64,000 bases of DNA from JAQBVV01 sp965249205 (GCA_965249205.1 CBDFLL010000006.1:1302001-1366000), one strand, 5' to 3'; shown: positions 47,091-57,205, counted from the first letter of the stretch. Numbers and translations are program-made. The notes: a model not told the origin generated them from the sequence alone.

Positions 47091-49199
47091 ATGGCACGGC
47101 AAACATCGCTCGCCCAGACGCGGAATATCGGCATCATGGCTCACATTGATGCAGGTAAGACCACGGCGACAGAGAGGATTCTCTTCTACACCGGAATTAC
47201 GTACAAGATTGGAGAAGTCCACGACGGCACGGCCGTCATGGACTGGATGGCGCAGGAGCAGGAACGCGGCATCACGATCACGTCTGCCGCGACCACCTGT
47301 TTTTGGCGGGACATCCGCATCAACATCATCGATACGCCTGGCCACGTCGACTTCACTGCCGAGGTCGAGCGCTCCCTTCGGGTCCTGGACGGCGCTTGCG
47401 CCGTGTTCGACGCCGTGTCTGGGGTTGAGCCCCAGTCAGAGACGGTATGGCGTCAGGCTGACAAGTACCGCGTCCCGCGCATTTGTTTCGTCAACAAGAT
47501 GGATCGCGTCGGTGCCGACTTCAGGCGGACACTGGAGCAGATCGAGACGAAGCTCGGGGGTAACCCGATCGCCGTTCAGCTCCCCATTGGGAGTGAAGAT
47601 AAGTTCCGCGGGGTGGTTGACCTCGTGCAGATGAAGGCGTTCACCTACGCGGATGAAACGATGGGCGCCGACTACGTCGTCGAAGGGATTCCCGCGGACA
47701 TGCTTGCCGAGGTGAAGGTGTTCCGCGAGAAACTGATCGAGAAAGTCAGCGAACACGACGATGGACTCCTTGAGAAATATCTTCACGGTGAAGAGATTAC
47801 CGAGGATGAGATCAAGGCGGTTCTGCGCCGGCGGCTGATCGAGTCGGTGCGGCATGAGTCCGCGCCGTTTGTGGTGGTCGTGTGTGGCTCGGCGTTCAAG
47901 AACAAGGGTGTGCAACCGCTGCTCGACGCTGTCGTCGACTATCTGCCGTCGCCCATCGACGTGCCCCCTATTACTGGGCTGGATCCTGACGCAAAGGAAG
48001 AGACGCTTCTCGAGCGCCCGGCAGCTGACGACGCGCCCTTCTCGGCGCTGGCCTTCAAGCTGATGACCGACCCGTTTGTCGGCCAGCTCACGTTCATTCG
48101 GGTGTATTCGGGTGTGCTCAAGTCGGGTTCGTCGGTCTACAACTCAATGAAGCAACGTACGGAGCGCGTGGGTCGCCTCTTGAAGATGCACGCGAATAAG
48201 CGTGAGGAGATCAAGGAGGTCTACGCGGGTGACATTGCAGCGGCCGTGGGTCTGAAGCACGTCAGTACGGGTGACACGCTGTGTGACGACAAACAGCCGG
48301 TCATCCTCGAGTCGATGGACTTTCCGGAGCCTGTCATTTCTCTCGCGATCGAGCCAAAGACGAAGAGCGATCAGGAAAAACTTGGCATCGGCCTGGCGAA
48401 GCTGATGGGTGAGGATCCGACCTTCCGCGTGAACACCGATGAACAGACGGGACAGGTGGTGATCGCTGGCATGGGCGAGTTGCATCTTGAGATCATCGTC
48501 GACCGTTTGAAGCGCGAGTTCAGCGTCGAGGCGAGCGTCGGGAAGCCGCAGGTTGCCTACAAGGAAACGCTGACGCGGCCCGCCGACGGTGAAATGAAAT
48601 ACGCCAAGCAGACGGGCGGCCGGGGCCAGTACGGGCACGTCAAGATTCATCTCTTCCCTGGCGAGCCTGGCACCGGCTACATCTTCGAGAACCACGTCAC
48701 TCAGGGCTCGATTCCGAAGGAGTTCATCAAGCCGGTCGACGAGGGAATTAAGGAAGCGCTCACGCGCGGCGTGGTCGCGGGATATCCGATTGACGACGTG
48801 CGGATCGAGCTGTACGACGGCTCATTTCATGACGTCGACTCGTCGGAGATGGCCTTCAAGATCGCCGGTTCGATGGCGTTCCAGGTCGCGGCGAAGAAAG
48901 CGAAGCCGGTCCTGCTTGAGCCGATCATGAAGGTTGAGGTCGTTGTGCCGAAGGACAACATGGGCGACGTGATGGGTGATCTTACGGGCCGCCGTGGGCG
49001 CATTCAGTCGCAGGAAGATCGTGGTGGCACACAGATCATCAATGCGCGGGTGCCCCTGTCAGAGATGTTCGGGTACGCGACGGATCTCCGCTCGCGCACG
49101 CAGGGTCGCGCCACCTATTCGATGCATTTCGAACGCTACGAACAGGCGCCTCGGAACGTCAGTGAAGAAGTGATCGCCCGTATTCAGGGCACCAAGTAA
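47091..49199 (+). CDS. fusA: Elongation factor G
   Basis: Translocation GTPase of 702 aa with all five domains. G1 is AHIDAGKT (17-24), switch I is the normal ERGITITSAATT, G3 is DTPGHVDF and G4 is NKMD. Domain IV includes GRGQYGHVKIHLFPGEPG. Unlike EF-Tu here, its switch I is canonical. It sits in the usual place between rpsG and tuf. Confidence 0.97.
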   Translation: MARQTSLAQTRNIGIMAHIDAGKTTATERILFYTGITYKIGEVHDGTAVMDWMAQEQERGITITSAATTCFWRDIRINIIDTPGHVDFTAEVERSLRVLDGACAVFDAVSGVEPQSETVWRQADKYRVPRICFVNKMDRVGADFRRTLEQIETKLGGNPIAVQLPIGSEDKFRGVVDLVQMKAFTYADETMGADYVVEGIPADMLAEVKVFREKLIEKVSEHDDGLLEKYLHGEEITEDEIKAVLRRRLIESVRHESAPFVVVVCGSAFKNKGVQPLLDAVVDYLPSPIDVPPITGLDPDAKEETLLERPAADDAPFSALAFKLMTDPFVGQLTFIRVYSGVLKSGSSVYNSMKQRTERVGRLLKMHANKREEIKEVYAGDIAAAVGLKHVSTGDTLCDDKQPVILESMDFPEPVISLAIEPKTKSDQEKLGIGLAKLMGEDPTFRVNTDEQTGQVVIAGMGELHLEIIVDRLKREFSVEASVGKPQVAYKETLTRPADGEMKYAKQTGGRGQYGHVKIHLFPGEPGTGYIFENHVTQGSIPKEFIKPVDEGIKEALTRGVVAGYPIDDVRIELYDGSFHDVDSSEMAFKIAGSMAFQVAAKKAKPVLLEPIMKVEVVVPKDNMGDVMGDLTGRRGRIQSQEDRGGTQIINARVPLSEMFGYATDLRSRTQGRATYSMHFERYEQAPRNVSEEVIARIQGTK

Positions 49200-49213
49200 C
49201 GGAGCACATCGCG

Positions 49214-50413
<1,200 letters not shown>

Positions 50414-50443
50414 ACTCGATTCCAGAGCCCACAGGATTCAGCA

Positions 50444-50779
50444 ATGGCAATGTTCAGCGACAAGATTCGGATCCGCCTCAAGGCCTACGACTCGCGCATT
50501 CTCGACCAGTCCACTGGTGAGATCGTCGAGACGGCCAAGCGCACTGGCACGCGATTGGCGGGACCGATTCCACTGCCGACATCGAAGAACAAGTGGACGG
50601 TACTTCGTTCACCGCACGTCGACAAGAAATCGCGTGAGCAGTTCGAGATTCGGACGCATAAGCGGTTGATCGACATCTTTGAGCCGACGCCTCAGACGGT
50701 GGATGCGCTCATGAAGCTGGACCTTCCGGCCGGCGTGGATGTGGAGATCAAGGCGTTTGGAAAGGAACACGGGAAGTAA
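50444..50779 (+). CDS. rpsJ: 30S ribosomal protein S10
   Basis: The 111-aa protein (S10/NusE) functions in the 30S head and, with NusB, in antitermination. It has IRIRLKAYDSRILDQSTGEI near the N-terminus and the HVDKKSREQFEIRTHKR loop. It carries a few more C-terminal residues (AFGKEHGK) than short forms. It opens the S10 operon directly after tuf without a separate promoter that I can see. Confidence 0.96.
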   Translation: MAMFSDKIRIRLKAYDSRILDQSTGEIVETAKRTGTRLAGPIPLPTSKNKWTVLRSPHVDKKSREQFEIRTHKRLIDIFEPTPQTVDALMKLDLPAGVDVEIKAFGKEHGK

Positions 50780-50804
50780 GTGTTTCGATCCGCAGGAAAC
50801 TGAC

Positions 50805-51488
50805 ATGGTGACAGGACTGATTGGTAAGAAGGTCGGGATGACGCAGCTCTTCGCCGCGGACGGGACCGTCCAGCCGGCGACGGTGCTCAAGGCGGGACCA
50901 TGCGTCGTCGTGCAGGCCAAGACGCTTGAGCATGACGGGTACGAGGCGGTTCAGCTCGGGCTCGTCGAGGCCAAGCCGACGAAAGAGAACAAGCCGTCAC
51001 AGGGCCACTTCAAGAACGCTGGCGTGCCTGCCACGCGCGTGCGCCGCGAACTCAAGCTTGTGGCGGGTGGTGATCCACTGAAGGCTGGCGATCCGGTAAA
51101 CGTATCGATATTCGCCGACGGTGACCGTGTCGACGTCATCGGGACGAGCCGAGGTAAAGGTTTTCAGGGCGTCGTCAGGCGGCACCATTTCGCGGGTGGG
51201 AAGAGCTCGCATGGCTCGATGCATCACAGGGCGCCAGGTTCCATTGGGCAATCGTCCTACCCGTCACGTGTCCTGAAGGGGATGCGCATGGGTGGCCACA
51301 TGGGTAATGCCCGGGCGACGGTGCGCAACCTGAAGGTGATTCGCGTCGACCCGGAGAACCACCTCCTGCTCGTCGAGGGCGCGGTGCCTGGCGGGCCGAA
51401 CGGCATCCTGATGATCCGAAAGGCAATCGCGGCGAAGCAGGTCCGCGTGGCCCAGGTGGATCCGGTGAAGAAAAAGGGCAGGAGATAG
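50805..51488 (+). CDS. rplC: 50S ribosomal protein L3
   Basis: The 227-aa early-assembly protein near the peptidyl-transferase centre starts GLIGKKVGMTQLFAADG. It has the long central loop FAGGKSSHGSMHHRAPGSIG and the KGMRMGGHMGN segment. ATG 50805 is chosen: upstream codons in the frame overlap rpsJ and are not L3-like. Confidence 0.96.
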   Translation: MVTGLIGKKVGMTQLFAADGTVQPATVLKAGPCVVVQAKTLEHDGYEAVQLGLVEAKPTKENKPSQGHFKNAGVPATRVRRELKLVAGGDPLKAGDPVNVSIFADGDRVDVIGTSRGKGFQGVVRRHHFAGGKSSHGSMHHRAPGSIGQSSYPSRVLKGMRMGGHMGNARATVRNLKVIRVDPENHLLLVEGAVPGGPNGILMIRKAIAAKQVRVAQVDPVKKKGRR

Positions 51489-51490
51489 CC

Positions 51491-52111
51491 ATGACGGTTG
51501 ACGTCGTCAATCAGCAGAACGAAAAGGTCGGGTCTGTCGACCTGCGTGATGAGGTGTTTGGCGGTCGGATTAAGACGGACCTGATTCATGAGTCGGTTGT
51601 GCGCGCCAATGCCGCTGACCGGCGAGGCACCCACGCGACGAAGACACGAGCCATGGTGAGCGGCACCGGCAAGAAGCCTTGGCGGCAGAAGGGGACCGGT
51701 CGTGCCCAGGTGGGTGAGGCGCGGAATCCGCTATGGCGGAAGGGCGGCGTGGTGTTTGGTCCGCAGCCGCGAAGCTATGACTACCATCTCCCGAGGAAAG
51801 TCGAGAAAGGAGCGCTCCGTGCAGCACTCTCGCAGAAACTGCGAGATGGGCAGGTCATCGTCGTCGATGCGTTGAGCGTGAACGAGATCAGGACCAAGGC
51901 CGCAGCAGAGATGCTGCAGCAGCTGGGTATCGACGGCAGGGCGTTGCTTGTGGATTTGAAGCCGGAAGACAAGCTGTCGTTGTCTGTGCGCAATATCGAA
52001 GGCGTCCGGGTGCTGCCGAGTAATCGCGTGAGCGCCAGGGACGTTATGAACACGCGGCGCGTCGTGCTGACGCGGGCCGCCATCGAGAAGCTTCAGGACG
52101 CGTTGGGGTGA
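51491..52111 (+). CDS. rplD: 50S ribosomal protein L4
   Basis: The 206-aa protein lines the exit tunnel with its extended loop (KKPWRQKGTGRAQVGEARNP) and has the C-terminal globular part with NTRRVVLTRAAIEKL. In E. coli it represses the S10 operon; no L4-type leader is visible before rpsJ here. It follows rplC after 2 nt. Confidence 0.95.
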   Translation: MTVDVVNQQNEKVGSVDLRDEVFGGRIKTDLIHESVVRANAADRRGTHATKTRAMVSGTGKKPWRQKGTGRAQVGEARNPLWRKGGVVFGPQPRSYDYHLPRKVEKGALRAALSQKLRDGQVIVVDALSVNEIRTKAAAEMLQQLGIDGRALLVDLKPEDKLSLSVRNIEGVRVLPSNRVSARDVMNTRRVVLTRAAIEKLQDALG

Positions 52112-52113
52112 TC

Positions 52114-52404
52114 ATGAAACTGACTGAAGTCATCCGGCGGCCGATTATCACCGAGAAGACGACCGTCATCCGCGAGGATGGCCAGACACTCGTGTTCCAG
52201 GTCGCGAAAGAGGCCAACAAGATCGACGTGAGGCGGGCTGTAGAGACGCTGTTCGGGTCCAAGGTGGCGAGCGTGCGAACCTCGATAGCGCACGGCAAGA
52301 TGAAGCGCCAGGGCAGGTACGTGGGACAGCGCTCGGACTGGAAGAAGGCGTACGTGAAGCTGCGGGAAGGCGAGAAGCTTCCGGAATTCCTGCAAGGGGC
52401 GTAG
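52114..52404 (+). CDS. rplW: 50S ribosomal protein L23
   Basis: The 96-aa protein at the tunnel exit docks trigger factor and SRP. It includes VIRRPIITEKTT at the N-terminus and KIDVRRAVETLFGSKVASVR. ATG 52114 is preferred. A GTG at 52108, overlapping the rplD stop as GTGA, would add two residues and cannot be excluded. Confidence 0.94.
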   Translation: MKLTEVIRRPIITEKTTVIREDGQTLVFQVAKEANKIDVRRAVETLFGSKVASVRTSIAHGKMKRQGRYVGQRSDWKKAYVKLREGEKLPEFLQGA

Positions 52405-52410
52405 TCAGAA

Positions 52411-53235
52411 ATGCCAATTCGAAAATTTAATCCGACCTCGCCCGGCACGCGGTTCCGGACAGCGCAGATCACCGGAGAGATTACGGCGAGCGAGCCCTAT
52501 CGTCCGTTGACCGAAAAGCTGAATCGTTCTGGTGGCCGAAATAATCGAGGTCGCCTGACATCGTGGTGGCGCGGAGGCGGGCACAAGCGGCTCTATCGGA
52601 TTATCGACTTCAAGCGAGATAAGAAGGACGTGCCCGGGACGGTGTCGACCATCGAGTACGATCCGAATCGCTCAGCGCGGATTGCGCTGATTGCCTACGC
52701 AGACGGTGAGAAGCGGTACATCTTGCAGCCGGCAGGCGTCAAAGTTGGCGATACGGTGATCGCGGGCGAGGGCGTCGACATCCTGCCTGGCAATTGCCTG
52801 CCGCTCAAGAATATTCCGCTCGGCACACAGATCCACAACGTGGAGCTTCGGCCAGGAAAGGGCGGACAGATCGCGCGTAGCGCAGGGTCGTCCGTACAGC
52901 TCGTCGCTCGCGAAGGGGAGTACGCCTCCGTCAAAATGCCGTCGCGCGAAATTCGTAAAATCCTCGTTCAGTGCGTCGCGACGATTGGCCAGGTCGGGAA
53001 TCTTGATCATGAGAACGTGTCGATGGGGAAGGCCGGTCGGAATCGCTGGCTCGGACGGCGGCCACACGTGCGTGGCGTTGCGATGAATCCAGTTGATCAC
53101 CCGCTTGGTGGCGGCGAGGGCAGGTCGTCGGGCGGACGCCACCCGGTGTCGCCGTGGGGGCAGCCAGCGAAAGGTTTCAAGACGCGTCATCGCAAAGAAA
53201 CGGATCGGTTCATTGTCAAGCGGAGAACGAAGTAG
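52411..53235 (+). CDS. rplB: 50S ribosomal protein L2
   Basis: The 274-aa protein is essential for subunit joining and the peptidyl-transferase centre. It has GGRNNRGRLTSWWRGGGHKR, the KGGQIARSAGSSVQLVAREG strand region and the GVAMNPVDHPLGGGEGRSSG loop with the conserved histidine. Standard length, 6 nt after rplW. Confidence 0.96.
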   Translation: MPIRKFNPTSPGTRFRTAQITGEITASEPYRPLTEKLNRSGGRNNRGRLTSWWRGGGHKRLYRIIDFKRDKKDVPGTVSTIEYDPNRSARIALIAYADGEKRYILQPAGVKVGDTVIAGEGVDILPGNCLPLKNIPLGTQIHNVELRPGKGGQIARSAGSSVQLVAREGEYASVKMPSREIRKILVQCVATIGQVGNLDHENVSMGKAGRNRWLGRRPHVRGVAMNPVDHPLGGGEGRSSGGRHPVSPWGQPAKGFKTRHRKETDRFIVKRRTK

Positions 53236-53267
53236 AGGAGGCCTGAAGGCCTTCACCACGGAACGCT

Positions 53268-53561
53268 ATGAGTAGATCAGTAAAGAAGGGTCCGTTTGTC
53301 GACACGGCGCTGCTCGAGAAGCTCGAGTCGCTGAACCGGGCCAATGAGAAGAAGATCATCAAGACGTGGTCGCGCCGCTCGACCGTGACTCCGGAGATGG
53401 TCGGGCACACGATGGCCGTTCACAACGGGAAGAAGTTTATTCCCGTCTACGTGACCGAGAACATGGTGGGGCACAAACTCGGAGAGTTTGCGCCAACTCG
53501 CACATTCAAGGGGCACACGACGAAGACCGAGAAGGCGGCGGGTCCGGGGACGAGAAAATGA
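53268..53561 (+). CDS. rpsS: 30S ribosomal protein S19
   Basis: The 97-aa 30S-head protein has SRSVKKGPFVD at the start, WSRRSTVTPEMVGHTMAVHN in the middle and LGEFAPTRTFKGHT near the end. The stop overlaps the rplV ATG by 4 nt. Confidence 0.96.
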   Translation: MSRSVKKGPFVDTALLEKLESLNRANEKKIIKTWSRRSTVTPEMVGHTMAVHNGKKFIPVYVTENMVGHKLGEFAPTRTFKGHTTKTEKAAGPGTRK

Positions 53562-54037
53562 TCGAAGCGCAGGCGATTGCGCGCGGCATTCGGACGTCGG
53601 CCCAGAAGGCGGGCCTGGTGCTCGAACTGATTCGCGGGAAGGATGTGAATCAGGCGCTGGCCACCTTGCAGTTCACGCGCAAGGCGATCGCGCGTGAGAT
53701 TGCCAAGGTGCTGCGCTCCGCGGTCGCCAACGCACAGCAGAAAGATGGGTTCGGTGGGGACGTTGAGCGCTTGTACGTGGTGGCGTGTTACGCCAACCAG
53801 GGACCGTCTATGAAGCGCGTGCGTCCAGCTCCGATGGGACGCGCGTTTCGTATCGTGAAGCGCACGGCCCATCTGACGGTGCGTGTGGCGGAGCGGCCAC
53901 TCAAAGTGGCGCGTGTGATTGAGGATAGCGAGGTGAAGGCGGGCGCCCGGCCGGCGCGCGCACGCAGAACGAAGGCTGGTGGCGCAACGCGCGCGAAGAA
54001 GACGACGGCGCGGAAGGCCGCGTCAGCGAAAGCGTAA
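53558..54037 (+). CDS. rplV: 50S ribosomal protein L22 with a basic C-terminal tail
   Basis: The 159-aa protein contains a complete L22 core (about 1-112): the ARGIRTSAQKAGLVLELIRG start and the beta-hairpin RVRPAPMGRAFRIVKRTAHL that reaches the exit tunnel. A further 45 residues rich in Ala, Lys, Arg and Thr (KAGARPARARRTKAGG onwards) extend beyond the usual 110-residue family end. The tail probably contacts rRNA at the surface. ATG 53558 overlaps the rpsS stop. Confidence 0.93.
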   Translation: MIEAQAIARGIRTSAQKAGLVLELIRGKDVNQALATLQFTRKAIAREIAKVLRSAVANAQQKDGFGGDVERLYVVACYANQGPSMKRVRPAPMGRAFRIVKRTAHLTVRVAERPLKVARVIEDSEVKAGARPARARRTKAGGATRAKKTTARKAASAKA

Positions 54038-54080
54038 ACGGTGGACGGAGGCCCGGGGCCTCCACGAAGGAGACGACATA

Positions 54081-54767
54081 GTGGGCCAGAAGGTTCACCC
54101 CTACGGGTTTCGGCTTGGCTTCAACAAGACCTGGCGCTCGCGCTGGTTCTCGGATCGTGACTACGCGAAGTTGCTTCATGAGGATCTCGCGCTTAGGCGG
54201 GACTTGAAGACGCGGTTCGCCCACGCCGGCGTGTCTCGCATCGAGACCGAGCGCGCCGCGAACAAGTTGAAGATCGACATTTACACGTCCCGGCCTGGGA
54301 TCATCATTGGCCGTAAGGGCACGGAAGTCGACAAACTGAAACAGGAGATCCAGAAGGATACGAGCCGCGAGGTCTTCATCAATATTCAGGAAATCCAGAA
54401 GCCAGAGCTTGAGGCACAACTGATTTCGGAATCCGTGGCTGTGCAGCTGGAGAAGCGTGTGGCCTTCCGACGCGCGATGCGTAAGGCGGTGGAGTCAGCG
54501 CTCCGTTTTGGCGCGCGCGGTATCAAGGTGCGCGTGTCCGGGCGGTTGAACGGCGCGGAGATCGCGCGCTCAGAGTGGTATCTGCACGGTCAGCTGCCGC
54601 TGCAGACGCTGCGGGCGGATATCGATTACGGCTTTGCCGAGGCAGGTACGACCTACGGAAAGATTGGCGTCAAGGTGTGGCTCTACAAGGGCGAGCGCTT
54701 GGTGCCGCGCGTGGGCCGAGATGAAGAGTATCGCGACAGGGCGCCGCGTCGCCCGGCTCGCGCGTAG
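54081..54767 (+). CDS. rpsC: 30S ribosomal protein S3
   Basis: The 228-aa protein forms the mRNA entry site. It starts GQKVHPYGFRLGFNKTWRS and has the KH motif SRPGIIIGRKGTEVDKLKQE and the C-terminal AEIARSEWYLHGQLPLQTLR region. GTG 54081 is the only start that gives the conserved N-terminus; GAAGGAGACGACATA supplies its ribosome site. Confidence 0.95.
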   Translation: MGQKVHPYGFRLGFNKTWRSRWFSDRDYAKLLHEDLALRRDLKTRFAHAGVSRIETERAANKLKIDIYTSRPGIIIGRKGTEVDKLKQEIQKDTSREVFINIQEIQKPELEAQLISESVAVQLEKRVAFRRAMRKAVESALRFGARGIKVRVSGRLNGAEIARSEWYLHGQLPLQTLRADIDYGFAEAGTTYGKIGVKVWLYKGERLVPRVGRDEEYRDRAPRRPARA

Positions 54768-54800
54768 AGCGATCCGCCGCGCAACGAGGGGTAAACGAAG

Positions 54801-55226
54801 ATGTTGATGCCGAAAAAGGTCAAGTTCCGCAAGGTACAGCGTGGACGTATGGCCGGGAAGGCGTGGCGCGGATCGGACGTGTCGTTCGGTGACTACGGCC
54901 TGAAGGCGATGGAGCCATGCTGGCTGACCGCCCGCCAGATTGAGGCAGCGCGCGTGGCGATGACCCGCTTCATCAAACGCGGCGGCAAGATTTGGGTGCG
55001 CGTGTTCCCGTCGAAGCCGATTACGAAGAAGCCGCAGGAAACGCGCATGGGTAAGGGCAAGGGAGCACCTGACCAGTGGGTGTGTGTGGTTCGCCCTGGC
55101 TGCATCATGTTCGAGATGGAGGGCGTCGGCGAAGCAGATGCGCGCCGTGCGATGCAGCTGGCCTCGGCGAAGCTGCCGATCAAGACGAAGTTCGCCACGC
55201 GCTTTGCGCAGGAGCACGCGTCATGA
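54801..55226 (+). CDS. rplP: 50S ribosomal protein L16
   Basis: The 141-aa protein at the A-site/5S region starts MLMPKKVKFRKVQRGRM. It includes FGDYGLKAMEPCWLTARQIE and the GKGKGAPDQWVCVVRPG loop that approaches the CCA end of A-site tRNA. The stop overlaps the rpmC start (ATGA). Confidence 0.95.
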   Translation: MLMPKKVKFRKVQRGRMAGKAWRGSDVSFGDYGLKAMEPCWLTARQIEAARVAMTRFIKRGGKIWVRVFPSKPITKKPQETRMGKGKGAPDQWVCVVRPGCIMFEMEGVGEADARRAMQLASAKLPIKTKFATRFAQEHAS

Positions 55227-55426
55227 AGGCGACAGATATTCGCGAACTCACGGTGGACGACCTGCGCGGGCGTGTGAAAGAGCTGGAGGATCAGATCTTC
55301 CGGTTTCGGATCCAGAAGTCGATGGGGCAGCTTGAGGCGCCTGGCAAAGCTCGAGATCTTCGACGCGACTTGGCCCGCATGAATACGATTCTTCGGGAGA
55401 AGGAACTCCAGGCAGCAGCGACATAG
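55223..55426 (+). CDS. rpmC: 50S ribosomal protein L29
   Basis: A 67-aa two-helix protein near the tunnel exit, with KATDIRELTVDDLRGRVKEL and RDLARMNTILREKE. It overlaps rplP by 4 nt. The 31-nt spacer to rpsQ contains GAGACGGACCCCGAGTCTCC, a small hairpin. Confidence 0.93.
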   Translation: MKATDIRELTVDDLRGRVKELEDQIFRFRIQKSMGQLEAPGKARDLRRDLARMNTILREKELQAAAT

Positions 55427-55457
55427 AGACGGACCCCGAGTCTCCCATAGGACTGAT

Positions 55458-55712
55458 ATGAGCGTGAAAGCACAACTGACCGGCACTGTGGTCAGCGACA
55501 AGATGGAAAAAACCGTGCTGGTGGCTGTCGAGCGGCAGGTACGGCACGGACTCTACGGTAAGAGCCAGCGCAAGACCTCGAAGTTCGTTGCGCACAACGA
55601 GGACAACGAGGCCAGGGTCGGCGATACCGTCGCCATCGCCGAGACCAGGCCGCTGAGTCGTCGTAAGCGTTGGATCGTGATGCGAGTGGTCGCCAAGGCG
55701 CCAGTAGTTTAG
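55458..55712 (+). CDS. rpsQ: 30S ribosomal protein S17
   Basis: The 84-aa OB-fold protein of the 30S body has LTGTVVSDKMEKTVLVAVER and the GDTVAIAETRPLSRRKRW segment typical of bacterial S17. It is followed after 9 nt by rplN. Confidence 0.95.
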   Translation: MSVKAQLTGTVVSDKMEKTVLVAVERQVRHGLYGKSQRKTSKFVAHNEDNEARVGDTVAIAETRPLSRRKRWIVMRVVAKAPVV

Positions 55713-55721
55713 GAGACCGCC

Positions 55722-56090
55722 ATGATCCAGATGCAAACCGTCCTCGACGTTGCCGACAACTCCGGCGCGCGGAAGATCAAAGTGATCAGCGCACTCGGCG
55801 GCTCAACAGGGCGTTATGCGCGACTAGGCGATCTCGTCACGGCGTCGGTCAAGGAGGCCACACCGGATGGCACGGTCAAGAAGGGGCAGGTCGTCAAGGC
55901 GGTGATCGTGCGGACAGCCAAGGAACAGCGTCGGACTGATGGCACGTATATACGCTTCGATCGGAACGCAGCTGTGCTGGTCAACGATCAGAATGAGCCG
56001 ATCGGGACTCGCGTCTTCGGGCCGGTCGCGCGGGAGCTGCGCCAACGCCGATTCATGAAGATTATTTCGCTCGCACCAGAGGTGCTCTAG
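55722..56090 (+). CDS. rplN: 50S ribosomal protein L14
   Basis: The 122-aa inter-subunit bridge protein starts MIQMQTVLDVADNSGARKIK, has VKAVIVRTAKEQRRTDGTYI and ends with FMKIISLAPEVL. Standard length; 4 nt before rplX. Confidence 0.96.
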   Translation: MIQMQTVLDVADNSGARKIKVISALGGSTGRYARLGDLVTASVKEATPDGTVKKGQVVKAVIVRTAKEQRRTDGTYIRFDRNAAVLVNDQNEPIGTRVFGPVARELRQRRFMKIISLAPEVL

Positions 56091-56094
56091 GACG

Positions 56095-56427
56095 ATGGCG
56101 AAACTGCAAACACCGATCCGGCGCAACGATACCGTTGTCGTGACGGTAGGTAAAGACAACGGGAAGCGGGGACGCGTACTGAAGGTGCTTCCGGCGAGGA
56201 ATCGCCTGATCGTGGAGGGTGTGAACATCATCAAGCGCCACACGCGCCCGAATCCTCAGAAGAATATCAAGGGCGGCGTCGTCGAGCGTGAAGCCTCATT
56301 GCACGCGAGCAACGTCCAGCTGGTGTGCCCCGAGTGCAGCACGATGACCCGCGTCGGTCACCGAATCCTGAACGACGGGCGAAAAGTGCGGTTCTGCCGC
56401 AAGTGCGAGGGAGTAGTCGACAAATGA
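56095..56427 (+). CDS. rplX: 50S ribosomal protein L24 with a zinc-ribbon tail
   Basis: The 110-aa assembly initiator has the KOW motif (VVVTVGKDNGKRGRVLKVLP) and KRHTRPNPQKNIKGGVVERE. Residues 78-104 carry two Cys pairs, CPEC (78/81) and CRKC (101/104), able to bind zinc; E. coli L24 lacks them, while several other phyla have a similar tail. The stop overlaps the rplE start (ATGA). Confidence 0.93.
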   Translation: MAKLQTPIRRNDTVVVTVGKDNGKRGRVLKVLPARNRLIVEGVNIIKRHTRPNPQKNIKGGVVEREASLHASNVQLVCPECSTMTRVGHRILNDGRKVRFCRKCEGVVDK

Positions 56428-56966
56428 ACCGCTTGAAGGACCGGTACCAGACAGACGTTGCCCCGACACTCAAGAAAGAGTTCGGCTACACGAATGTGAT
56501 GGCAATTCCGAAGATCGAGAAAATTGTCGTCAACATGGGTCTTGGCGAGGCGGCGCAGAACGCGAAGCTGGCTGATGTCGGGGCCGATGAGCTTGGCCGC
56601 ATTACGGGTCAGAAGGCTGTGATTCGGATGGCGACGAAGGCGATCGCACAGTTCAAGCTCCGACAAGGCATGCCGGTGGGTGCCATGGTGACGCTGCGCG
56701 GCGAGCAGATGTACGAGTTTCTTGATCGCCTCATGAGTATCGCGTTGCCGCGTGTCCGCGACTTTCGGGGGCTGTCACCGAAGGGGTTCGATGGCCGAGG
56801 AAACTATACGCTCGGTCTGCGGGACCAGTTGCTCTTTCCGGAAATCGATTACATGAAGGCTGACAAAGCTCGCGGTATGAACGTGTCCGTGGTGACTACG
56901 GCGCGGACCGATGAAGAGGCCCGCAAGCTGCTGCAGTTGCTCGGAATGCCTTTCAGGACAAACTAA
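56424..56966 (+). CDS. rplE: 50S ribosomal protein L5
   Basis: The 180-aa protein binds 5S rRNA and forms an inter-subunit bridge. It includes IPKIEKIVVNMGLGEA, KLRQGMPVGAMVTLRGEQMY and PRVRDFRGLSPKGFDGRGNY. ATG 56424 overlaps the rplX stop. It is followed by rpsN after 2 nt. Confidence 0.96.
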   Translation: MNRLKDRYQTDVAPTLKKEFGYTNVMAIPKIEKIVVNMGLGEAAQNAKLADVGADELGRITGQKAVIRMATKAIAQFKLRQGMPVGAMVTLRGEQMYEFLDRLMSIALPRVRDFRGLSPKGFDGRGNYTLGLRDQLLFPEIDYMKADKARGMNVSVVTTARTDEEARKLLQLLGMPFRTN

Positions 56967-56968
56967 CT

Positions 56969-57154
56969 ATGGCCACGACTGCAAAGATCGCCAGGGAAGC
57001 TAAACCGCCGAAGTATCAGGTTCGCCTCCGTAACCGCTGTAAGTTGTGCGGCCGGCCGCGGGCCTTCATGCGCAAGTTCTCGCTGTGCCGCCTGTGCTTC
57101 CGTAAGCTGGCGCTCGACGGCGACGTAACGGGCGTGACGAAAAGCTCCTGGTAA
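56969..57154 (+). CDS. rpsN: 30S ribosomal protein S14, zinc type (S14Z)
   Basis: The 61-aa short form has four zinc-binding cysteines, C24/C27 (CKLCGRPRA) and C40/C43 (CRLCFRKLA). This C+ form replaces the 100-residue zinc-free paralogue of enterobacteria. The C-terminus GVTKSSW is typical. Confidence 0.95.
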   Translation: MATTAKIAREAKPPKYQVRLRNRCKLCGRPRAFMRKFSLCRLCFRKLALDGDVTGVTKSSW

Positions 57155-57156
57155 CA

Positions 57157-57205
57157 CTCCCGGCGACACAATCCCGGACCTCAACGTCGGGGATTGGAGC
57201 GGGAG
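57157..57205 (+). promoter_or_regulatory. Two-tier hairpin upstream of rpsH
   Basis: CTCCCG/CGGGAG (57157-57162, 57200-57205) encloses a second stem CAATCCC/GGGATTG (57169-57175, 57190-57196) with a 14-nt loop. It is the largest spacer inside the spc operon (79 nt). S8 autoregulates spc in E. coli through an RNA structure, so an S8 or processing site is possible; the sequence does not prove it. Confidence 0.4.
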
